Assembly: GCA_009760855.2 (NCBI GenBank)
Contig: WPIO01000032.1
Span: 1,405,001 to 1,469,000, forward strand
Reading direction: 5' to 3'
DNA: 64,000 bases
From: Cristatella mucedo
Taxonomy: Eukaryota > Bryozoa > Phylactolaemata > Cristatellidae
Shown: piece after piece, positions 50,270 to 58,011 of the stretch
Position numbering within the stretch: the stretch's first letter is position 1
Layout: every line of letters begins with the position of its first letter
Position numbers and translations under genes: made by a program
The notes under the pieces: generated by a model
Databases searched by the model: none
What the model was told of the DNA's origin: nothing
The model's input: the letters and a program-made list of their open reading frames with translations, nothing else

Positions 50270-50640
50270 TTGTTACGAAGTCTTTTAAATCGACCGCTGC
50301 TTGACCAATACTAAACAAGCTCGAATTATATTCGGAGATCCTAGCGCTCTACAGTTTCCCATTGTGTGAAATATTCTCGAAAAGGCTGTGGCTAAGCAGC
50401 TTGAAGCTCACGATGAAAAAAATGTCTTGCCAAAATAATTTCAGTCGGGGATTCAAGTGACACTACTCCGCTTAAACTTTTCTCCACTATGTAAACAGCG
50501 ACATCGTAAGCGGCGTCGATGACGCAATGTTACTACCACTTGCCTACATCATCTATAAGCTGTGTTCCACACTATTGATCTGGACATCATAATCGAACGA
50601 TTTAAAAGACCGATTCTCGCCTTCCGACATTGAGCACGCT
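50270..50640 (+). mobile_element. LINE reverse-transcriptase N-terminal relic
   Basis: In shifting plus-strand frames the sequence gives FSKRLWLSSLKLT and LEKAVAKQLEAHDEKNVLPK, then pieces resembling the FQSGF and LLDLSAAFDTIDHDIL segments of CR1/L2-like reverse transcriptases. Stops and shifts throughout. This is the N-terminal part of the enzyme domain, unlike the C-terminal fragments elsewhere. Confidence 0.6.
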
Positions 50641-51220
50641 CGACCGTGTTCATTGTCCTTAGCAGAGTTCTTCCAAAAACTGAAGTTCTTGCGAACGTCG
50701 TATTCGGAAACGATACTGCTAAGGCCTGTTTAAATATATTCTGATTATTGTTTGACAGTAGCGCAATAGAAAATACGTGTCTATGGAAATATAAACGCTT
50801 ATCGCTTGGTGCTGATGATTCTCCTACGCCGGCGGCGGCCTTAGCTACGCCGGCGGCTCGTAACCTGCATGTTAGTTGTGATCTTGCGCTCCTATTATCT
50901 CTTTCTCATCCTAGTTCAAATGCATTCCAAGATGTTACTACTTTGGTTAAGATTCGTGAATTCTGCATTAACAAAAGTAAAGTACCACGGAGCCGCCGCG
51001 GTGGCCGGCGCCGCCCGCTTAGAAGCCACTCGTTTGGCTGGAGCTGTGAGCTGAGTATCTGCTAGTAGTATGTGATTTTTCCATTTCGCACCCTGACCCT
51101 CACTCGAGCACACTCCAAAATTCGACCTCGCTATCGCTCGGTCTTCTTTTGAAGTGGCCCTCCTGAGTGTCAGTGTCCGAAAAAGAAAAATCCGATCCTA
51201 CTCCAACAAGTGTTGCTTCG
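50641..51220. other. Host sequence up to the virus boundary
   Basis: Contains a short GC-rich patch near 50,820-51,060 with two overlapping frames and no domain. Composition changes to AT-rich after about 51,200, which I take as the approximate left edge of the integrated element. I could not find the terminal inverted repeat or target duplication from one end alone. Confidence 0.45.
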
Positions 51221-51331
51221 GCGCAATGGAAAACAATAGACTACATTCCAAAATTTAGTTATTATATATTATAGTAAAAATTTTCAGAGTTTCGAAATTT
51301 GATTTAAAGAAAAATATTTATATATTATAAG

Positions 51332-51808
51332 ATGTCTGAAATAAATTCATTTTCACGGCGTGAGGATAAAATTGAATCTTCCTTTATGAATAGTTATAAT
51401 TTATCTCTACAAAAACTAGGAGGTGAAATTAAGAAAACTCTAGAAGCTATAGAAATGGCTTTCTCTAATAGAAAAATCATTGGAGCTTGTTTAGTTTCAT
51501 GTTTACTTGCTAGAGATTTATTGAAAGGAAAGTGTGATATTAGAATTGAAAGGGGTTTTAGTATATTTAGAAAACATAAATTAGCTACTACTCACTTTTG
51601 GCTGATTATTAATAATGAAATTATTGATATTAGTTCTAAAATTTTAATTAATTCAAATCCAAACCCATTTTTAATTGAGATGCAAGATAAAACAGATTTA
51701 GTTGTTGATATTCCAGAAGGATTCGAACTTACTGATGAAGATGCTTTTAATATTGATTTACAGAAAGCCACATTTTCATCTCATATACGTAAATGTAATG
51801 GTATTTAA
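51332..51808 (+). CDS. Viral orphan, possible Cys-His-Asp enzyme
   Basis: 158 residues, intact, the first gene of the virus-like element. A TATATATTATAAG motif directly precedes the start codon, as in its neighbours. The middle carries ACLVSC (about residues 52-57), THFWLIINN (about 86-94) and EIIDIS (about 95-100). A Cys, then His, then Asp spaced this way on a helix and two strands recalls transglutaminase or papain-like folds, where these three form the catalytic triad. That is inference from spacing; I do not recognise a named family. It is followed on the same strand by a membrane-protein-like frame. Confidence 0.7.
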   Translation: MSEINSFSRREDKIESSFMNSYNLSLQKLGGEIKKTLEAIEMAFSNRKIIGACLVSCLLARDLLKGKCDIRIERGFSIFRKHKLATTHFWLIINNEIIDISSKILINSNPNPFLIEMQDKTDLVVDIPEGFELTDEDAFNIDLQKATFSSHIRKCNGI

Positions 51809-51843
51809 AAAAATAACTTAAATAGAATTAAAATAGTGTGTGA

Positions 51844-52275
51844 AAGGAAATTAAAAATTTAAATAATTATAGGAAAACGGCAGATCTAAGAAAAAAATTT
51901 GTTCTTCAAAGATATGATGAAACAGTTGCATATAATGTTAAAGTTAGATCATGCCTAACAAATTTAACAAGAGTAAGATATATAATTAAAATTGTAAATA
52001 TATTACTAGCTTTAGGAGTTACAGTTTCTACAACACATGCTCATGCTCACCCCGAAATAACTAATGCAGTCTCAGCTTTGTCAGCACTAACAGCAATGCT
52101 AATGGCAGTCGATGGTGCTTTAGTTGAAATAGATAAAAGAAAAAGATTTACTCTTGATTCTAACACACAGTTTATTTCAAAAATAACAGATGCTTTATCT
52201 GATGAAGTAATTACAAAAGAAGAGTTTGACAATCTTATAGAACGACGTTCACAAATAGAAATTAGTCCGGTTTAA
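51844..52275 (+). pseudogene. Viral membrane-protein-like frame without start codon
   Basis: An open frame of 143 codons that begins after a TGA at 51,841 and has no ATG before a run of protein-like sequence. It shows a hydrophobic segment near its middle (RYIIKIVNILLALGVTVST), a His-rich spot (THAHAHP), a second apolar helix (SALSALTAMLMAV) and a charged C-terminal half. The track-length start at 52,078 is only a TTG inside the second helix. The true start is probably lost. Its last 14 bases overlap the end of the convergent integrase gene. Function unknown. Confidence 0.5.
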
Positions 52276-53140
52276 TAACTTGCAGTTCTTCTCTAACAAA
52301 ACTCCTTTTAACATCAATTACGAAATATCTAACTGGTTGTTTTTTCAATACCATTATTCTAACAATAGTATGTTTAGTCAAGCTCCATATCGGATCTGTA
52401 GCTCTTCTTCTTTTTTCATCTTCTCCTTCACCAGGTTCTAGTAAATATCTAACAGTTGTTCCAAGTTCTAATAATTTTTTTTGTTCTCCAACTTTTCTAT
52501 GATATTTTGGTATATTTAATTTTACTGATTCTTTTTTTATCGCCTTTACAGGTTCTTCACCAATTGGTCTTGTAACACTATTATTTAGATATTCAATAAT
52601 CTTTGGTAAATTATAAATCCATTCTTTATTTCTAGTGAAATCTCCATTATTAATGTTTTCCAATTCTTTTTCATATTGAGCAATAAACGCTCTCTCTGCT
52701 ACAGTTCTATTCATTCTTTCAACAAGTGCAACATTCTTTTTACTTTTAGCTTCTATAACTTGTGTCTCATGTCTTTTCATTTTTTTCATGAATTCTCCTT
52801 TAAACTCAGATCCTGGATCTACTGTTATCTTCTTTGGCCACTTCAATAAACTTTTTGTATAAATATCTGTTATAGCTTGTGTTACTTCTTTAGAAGACTT
52901 TGTTTTAAGTGGTCTCGAGTCTTTATATCTGCTAGCAACATCAATAAAACTCAAAGCATATTTGTATCTAGAATCATTTGGCATATACAAAATGTCTGCT
53001 TGATGACTTTCATTAGGTTTAGCTGTATCAAAGAAACCTTTTGGAATTACTTTCGGCTTTGGCTTGAATATCTGACTTATATCAGACTCTGGATTAAATT
53101 TCCCTTCCTTTTTTCTTTCATTTCGAGTTAAAAATGACAT
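52262..53140 (-). CDS. Retroviral-type (rve) DDE integrase
   Basis: 292 residues, uninterrupted. The catalytic core shows D49 in HQADILY, D108 in TVDPGSEFKG and E141 in ALVERMNR, the D,D,E triad of retroviral and Maverick/Polinton integrases, which insert linear virus DNA into host chromosomes. The C-terminal part (about residues 215-292) is basic and strand-rich, with a Trp and a FVREELQVIKPD end, like the DNA-binding tail of these enzymes. An N-terminal His/Cys zinc finger is not seen, so the protein is on the short side. Transcription is divergent from the zinc-finger gene at 53,150 across only 9 bp. It is one of the few genes of the element without a break. Confidence 0.93.
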   Translation of the reverse strand: MSFLTRNERKKEGKFNPESDISQIFKPKPKVIPKGFFDTAKPNESHQADILYMPNDSRYKYALSFIDVASRYKDSRPLKTKSSKEVTQAITDIYTKSLLKWPKKITVDPGSEFKGEFMKKMKRHETQVIEAKSKKNVALVERMNRTVAERAFIAQYEKELENINNGDFTRNKEWIYNLPKIIEYLNNSVTRPIGEEPVKAIKKESVKLNIPKYHRKVGEQKKLLELGTTVRYLLEPGEGEDEKRRRATDPIWSLTKHTIVRIMVLKKQPVRYFVIDVKRSFVREELQVIKPD

Positions 53141-53149
53141 TCTATAGAA
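53141..53149. promoter_or_regulatory. Nine-base divergent promoter TCTATAGAA
   Basis: The integrase ATG (minus) and the zinc-finger ATG (plus) face away from each other with only TCTATAGAA between. With the adjoining bases this forms the near palindrome TTCTATAGAA, so the same TATAGA motif reads towards both genes. It matches the start-proximal motif seen before most genes of the element. Confidence 0.6.
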
Positions 53150-53476
53150 ATGGAAATATCTTGTGAAAGCTGTTCGACAACATTTAGCGAAATTGAATAC
53201 TTAGAGTCAGGTCATCCAGTTTGCAAAAAGGTTAAACGAAGGCCAAAGTTAAAGTATGAAATGCGTTGCGATATGTGTGATTTAGATAGTACAGAAACAG
53301 AATTCGATTGTGGTATTCCAAGAAACAACAAAATAATCATTTGCGCAGATTGTTCTTATGCAAGGAATAAATATTCTAAACAAAGACCTACAACAATATA
53401 CTGCTTAGCAAAGAAACACTTTAAAAAACGGTGTTCCGAGCTATTCTGCATTCATCATTGTTTAGAACACGAATAA
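53150..53476 (+). CDS. Viral cysteine-rich zinc-binding protein
   Basis: 108 residues, intact. CxxC pairs occur at the N-terminus (CESC), in the middle (CDMC) and later (CADC), with further Cys and His residues towards the end (CSELFCIHHCLEH). This suggests two or three zinc-binding knuckles and possibly a nucleic-acid or protein-binding role. No named family recognised. The start is fixed by the TATAGAA motif directly before it. It is divergent from integrase. Confidence 0.7.
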   Translation: MEISCESCSTTFSEIEYLESGHPVCKKVKRRPKLKYEMRCDMCDLDSTETEFDCGIPRNNKIIICADCSYARNKYSKQRPTTIYCLAKKHFKKRCSELFCIHHCLEHE

Positions 53477-53479
53477 ATA

Positions 53480-53596
53480 ATGCATATTGCAAAACTCTTC
53501 CCATTAGTAAAAGGTAAGCGTAAAGCAACTAAATTAAAAGAATTAATTGTATTACTTGTTTATTTGTACTTCTCAGGTACTTATGTAAGAAATTAA
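53480..53596 (+). CDS. Small 38-residue viral ORF, one membrane helix
   Basis: Starts just after the zinc-finger gene. A basic N-terminal half (LVKGKRKATKLKE) is followed by an apolar stretch (LIVLLVYLYF) that could span a membrane. The last 24 bases overlap the end of the convergent fibre gene. No TATAGA motif directly before it, so it may be read from the upstream transcript or be spurious. Confidence 0.35.
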   Translation: MHIAKLFPLVKGKRKATKLKELIVLLVYLYFSGTYVRN

Positions 53597-54432
53597 AAGA
53601 TTAACCTTCATATTTCCTAGGTTATCAGTATAATAATAATCAACAGGCAATCTATTAAAATAAGCATAATACTTAAAATCTGTGCCACTAGAAGAAGTAT
53701 TTATGGCTCTTATATCTCCAGATAATATTGTTGTATCACTGCTAGGTCTTAATTGTATACAATTAGAAGATCCAACTACCATAGCACTAAGTATTATAAT
53801 AGGTGGACTATTCTTATTTTGCCAAGAGTAAGCAGTAGAAATATTAATAATAGAATTCATAGCTCTAGGATTTAATGTAAGTACAACGACTTCTGTTATT
53901 TTTTAACAGTTCTATCAGCATATGACTTTGTCGCAGCATCTGAAGAATTAACAGGTTCAGCAACATTTATTATAGAGTTATTATTCATATTTAAATTTGT
54001 TGTAGCAGGATAATTCTTCAATAATACATCTCGCTTCAATCCTCCATAAGTTACACAAAAATCATCAGGAAGACATTTTGGTGTAATATTAGTAGAATTC
54101 CAATATGCAGAAGTAATAGCAAAACTATTCATATTTAAATCTCCAGTCATTGTATCTCCAGATTTTTTGACATAATTAGATAATTGATTTACATTAACAC
54201 CATCTGTCGGATTAACTTCTGGAGCAAGATTTGTAATTGGTCGATTCTGTAAATTTAAAGAAGTGCCACTATTTACAATACAATTAGCATCTGCATATGC
54301 TTTTATTACAGCATCACCAACATTCACAGGATCTCTCATATTAATAGTTCTATTTCCATTTGCATCAAGATCTGATAGAATATAACCATTTATTCTACTA
54401 ACGTAGTCATTGAAATGATGTCTTCGAGGCAT
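53573..54432 (-). pseudogene. Phage-like fibre/spike protein, frameshifted
   Basis: The first 178 codons (to 53,896) contain fibre repeats typical of phage and virus attachment fibres: VNVGDAVIKAYAD, NPTDGVNVNQLSNYV, SGDTMTGDLNMNSFAI and VNSSDAATKSYAD. The frame then ends at a stop within a six-base A/T run (53,899-53,904). A further 95-codon frame (53,573-53,860), continuing upstream in that phase, carries what looks like the C-terminal head. I read this as one gene of about 287 codons broken by a one-base change. The start is supported by TATATAG immediately before the ATG. Likely role: host attachment. It overlaps the end of the nuclease gene. Confidence 0.75.
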
Positions 54433-55227
54433 CTATATAATTACTAATTAAAATCTTTGATCTATCTAACACTTCTTTAACAATAGGAATTATTCTAAAA
54501 AATCTACAAGGATCATCTTCTTCAATCACTTGAATCAAACATCTTTCTATATAATACTTTATATCATAACCATTTGCTTTCTTATTATTAAATCTGCCAT
54601 ACTTGCTTCAAAATCAAAATACTTTTAATCTTTAAGTAATAGCATACAAATTGGTTCTCTAAGTGGCATATCCAAATCAGTATTAGGAATTCTTACATTA
54701 CCGGCTGCTACATAATCTAACGGAGGTTCTTCACAATTTAATCCAGGAACAAAAATCTCAAATTCAGAGTAAAAACATTCACCAAGATTTAAAACATGTA
54801 AACCTAATAAGCATTGTGTGTGATATTGTTTAGGTATAAAATCATCAATTATATTTCTGCTCTATAAAAATTTTATTTCGACTAGAGTATTGTTATCTAT
54901 TATTCCATCAGGAGAATATCTGTATACACCATCACTACTAAAACAATCATTTGCATTATCAAGTTTTAATTTTAGTTTCATTTCTAAAAACTTTGCAGCA
55001 ATAGGTTCAAATACTTTACCGAATATCATTGGAGGAAATCTCATACTAGAATTATTAGCAATGTATTTTTTTAGTTTTCTATTTGCAATTAATTCTATAT
55101 TAGTTTTAGTCTGATCTCCAAATACTAGATCATTTCCAAGCACTGAGTAAACCTCTGAGCTTCCAATATTCAAAGACATTGATTTTTTCCAATCATCTGA
55201 ACCTTGTACAAAATCAAAAGAATTCAT
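54407..55227 (-). pseudogene. YqaJ/lambda-exonuclease-like nuclease, broken
   Basis: The first 121 codons are open and show the family's features: the GSSEVYSVLG motif (about 22-31), FGKVFEPIAAKF (about 69-80), SPDGII (about 105-110) and VEIKF (about 116-120), which supply the acidic and lysine residues of the PD-(D/E)xK site. The frame is cut by TAG at 54,862-54,864 and TAA at 54,625-54,627. There is a one-base frame change near 54,590, after which protein-like sequence continues to 54,407. Such enzymes resect DNA for recombination or replication. Expected length is about 274 codons. The downstream fibre gene begins inside its last codons. Clearly inactive in this copy. Confidence 0.8.
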
Positions 55228-55239
55228 TTTATTTCTGGT

Positions 55240-56513
55240 TTAAATTTTATAAATGTCAGTTCCATCGTAAACAAATGTTCCTTTACTGCAGGTAAATGGT
55301 GAACCATTACCATTAGAAGTAAGTTCTGCAGTGTTCTCACAGATAGTTAAATAGTGAATCATGATGTTTGTAGCAGGATTGGCGTTTGGTATTTGAGAGT
55401 TAAACTCAATGCTTACATCAAGTTTTGAAATTATTCTTAAAGGTTCATCGTTGTATTGGAGATCAACAACATGAATTGGATATAGCATTAACCATTCAGG
55501 GAAAGTTACACCAACTGGCTCTGTAACTTCATTTAACCCAAGATATTGCTTTCTGAATTGAGTAAAATCTAGATATGCAGTAGAACATTTTCCATCTTTT
55601 GGATAACTACTTCTAGCAACAGTAGGATATTGCTTTGAACCATTAGCAAGCACAGTCACATTTTTAATATCACAATGATTGTATGTGCAAGGATTTCCAG
55701 TATAATCGTTATATTTATTTGCGTTTTGTGCAGCAACAATCAGCCATCTGACTTTATCAATAGTGTTTTGCACAGATAGAGTTCTAGTATATTTTAGACC
55801 TTGGTTAAAGTTTGTTAGTGTCATATTTTCATAACGTCTGACTCTTTAATTAAGTCTAGTTTTCTTTGCTCTTTCACTTGACACATTAGCAAGTGCTCTT
55901 TGAATACTTTCTTTGGGAATAACACAAGGAACCATCAGTCTCATTTTTGACATATTAATCTTAAACGCATTCCAAAGTCCTTACTAGAAGTTGCTGCAGA
56001 AGCGTTTGGACTAACATAAGCACTGCTGCCTGTATATAGATCATCGAATGAATTTGCTTCATCTTTCTTCCATCCAGTTGCAGGTCCTTCTGTTCGGTTG
56101 TAGTCATTTGGATATGTAAGGTGGCCAATAAGAGTTGATACACTACCAGGGCCTTCTTTCAATGAATAGCTTTCTATTTCTTCAGCACCAAGCCTGATTC
56201 TCATCGAACTAAATATCAAAGCTCCAGCATTGTTAACAAATCCAGCAGCAAGAGTTCTAGCAGGTGCTGCAAAGTTTCCACCAGCCGCTGTTTGGACTTG
56301 CAATTGTCCTTCAAGCAGCAGATAAGCATCTGACAGCACATAGCAAAGTTGTTGCTCGCCAGGAACTGTGAATGTAACTAGTTTATTTGCAATACTATCT
56401 GTTTCATTTCCATTACTCTGATAAAACTCTCAGTATTGGCAATCTTTAATTTTGAAGATAGGAAAACTAGGATCACCTAATTCGAGTATGGTGTCAATCG
56501 GTGCACTTGCCAT
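55240..56513 (-). pseudogene. Major capsid protein (double jelly-roll type), broken
   Basis: Three consecutive segments form one capsid-like protein of about 424 codons. The N-terminal jelly-roll part contains CYVLSDAYLLLEGQLQV and ALIFSSMRIRLGAEEIESYS, a pattern I know from Maverick, virophage and adintovirus capsids. The C-terminal part has KYTRTLSVQNTIDKVRWLIV. Breaks are TGA at 56,430-56,432, a one-base frame change in an A run at 55,944-55,948, and TAA at 55,846-55,848. I place the start at 56,513 because the TATATAG motif sits just upstream, inside the apparent end of the preceding minor-protein frame. The product would form the capsid shell, but this copy cannot make it. Confidence 0.75.
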
Positions 56514-57143
56514 TTCTTCTCTATATAAAAAAGTAAAAATGTATTTCTTATTCTGAATGTATAAACCAGCACCAATTTTTTTCATATATCCTCCATATCC
56601 ATCAGCTCTTGGAGCAGGCATAATTGCAGGAACAGCAGATTTCTCTTTTATAACTCTTTCTATTTCTTTATATACCTTCGGATCATTTTCCTTTAACGTT
56701 TCTGAATAATCTTCAGTTTCAGAATCCTCCATTTTTGCTTTGTATTTCTTTTTAATTTTTGGTTTAAGTTTATCAAGCATTGCTCGTTTTATCTCAAGAT
56801 CAATCTCTCTAAGCTTTCTATCATAATCTTCTTCTTTCTTTCTTTTTTCTAATTCATACTCATATTCTTTCTTTCTTCTTTCCTCTTCAGCTTTATCATC
56901 AATATCTCTACGCTTATTAGCATACTCCTGGTCAATCTTTTCTTTCTTTGTCTGCAATTCAATTAATTTTCTAGCCTGATGCATCTCAATACCTTTGTTG
57001 GCAATGTTCTTACTAAGCCCAGTTAGTCCAGTAAGCACAGGCGCTGCTTTTCCAACACCATCAATAATCTTATCAAGCACACCAGAACCATGATATTTCC
57101 CACCAGTTATCCTATCATGGCCAATTCTAGCATAGCTACCCAT
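56514..57143 (-). pseudogene. Minor virion protein, Lys/Glu coiled coil, stop lost
   Basis: The N-terminal 45 residues are Gly-rich and amphipathic (GSGVLDKIIDGVGKAAPVL), a feature of membrane-active or capsid-cement proteins such as adenovirus pVI. A long charged coiled coil follows (about residues 60-150, for example KKEYEYELEKRKKEEDYDRK). It ends in a Gly/Tyr-rich tail, GYGGYMKKIGAGLYI. The frame has no stop at its natural end near 56,550 and runs through the capsid promoter into the capsid start until the TGA at 56,430. I infer a lost stop or one-base change. TATAGG precedes its ATG. The pVI comparison is by character only. Confidence 0.6.
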
Positions 57144-57149
57144 CCTATA

Positions 57150-58004
57150 TTATTTTGAAATTTCTATTGTAGCTATAACATCTGTAATAGTATTTATTGC
57201 ATTTTTATTTTGATCTGTTAAGTTAATTTTAAGACTGCTAACACCATCAATGTCACCTCGAGTTGGCAAGAATAAGATATTTGGAATGTGCACGTCAACC
57301 TTTTCTCCTGGATTAATATCATTAATATCAATTAAATATAAAGACGATGATTGCTCTGAAAATCCTTTTTTATATTCAACATAGTTTCTATTAGGATCTA
57401 CAAGATCACAATCAATACTTACCCATTTTACTCCAGAATTATCTGGCAACTGCATTTTATTCCAAGCGTTGTAAGTACCAGAAAAATACATTGCTTTTTT
57501 TATAGCTTCATATGGCGTTCCACCAACCATTGCTGCATCATATGTGCCTTGCAAATTTGAACTAAATCCTAGAGTATCTCCAATAGAGTTAATCACTCCA
57601 GAATTTGTTCCGAGTAATACAACAAAATCACCAACAACTTGCATTATTATTCTATCATCAACATCGACGCTAAATCTAATTCCAGTACTACTTCTAACAG
57701 CAGGATTGATGAGCATAGAGTTTGGTTTTACATTTAATAGTGCTTGATTTAATGCATAAACAATCTTTTGACTATCATAATATCCTTCTGGTATAGCAAC
57801 TGAGAAATTGCTTGGAGATGCTACTGCTTTATACCAAAGCATATCGTTTACACCATGAATAACATTTGATATTATTCTGTTTGTATATGTAAACTCAACT
57901 CTACGTAAGCCTATTTTGTTATAACCAGAATCAGATCCAAGCATTAATGGAGGAACAAGAGCCTTTGAATCTGAACTGGTTGTCCCAGTGATTCTTATAG
58001 ACAT
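57150..58004 (-). CDS. Penton-like virion structural protein
   Basis: 284 residues, intact. I start at 58,004, not the ATG six codons earlier, because the earlier ATG lies inside the AATATAATATAAGA promoter motif. The sequence is strand-rich with few charges, as in capsid jelly-rolls. It carries the string VAIPEGYYDSQKIVYALNQA and later DTLGFSSN. A similar IPxGxY ... LGFS pair recurs in the large structural protein encoded next to it, suggesting related domains. By position between capsid and ATPase genes, it corresponds to the penton or minor capsid protein of Maverick-type elements. The identification is by context and fold character, not by a diagnostic motif. Confidence 0.65.
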   Translation of the reverse strand: MSIRITGTTSSDSKALVPPLMLGSDSGYNKIGLRRVEFTYTNRIISNVIHGVNDMLWYKAVASPSNFSVAIPEGYYDSQKIVYALNQALLNVKPNSMLINPAVRSSTGIRFSVDVDDRIIMQVVGDFVVLLGTNSGVINSIGDTLGFSSNLQGTYDAAMVGGTPYEAIKKAMYFSGTYNAWNKMQLPDNSGVKWVSIDCDLVDPNRNYVEYKKGFSEQSSSLYLIDINDINPGEKVDVHIPNILFLPTRGDIDGVSSLKINLTDQNKNAINTITDVIATIEISK

Positions 58005-58011
58005 TCTTATA

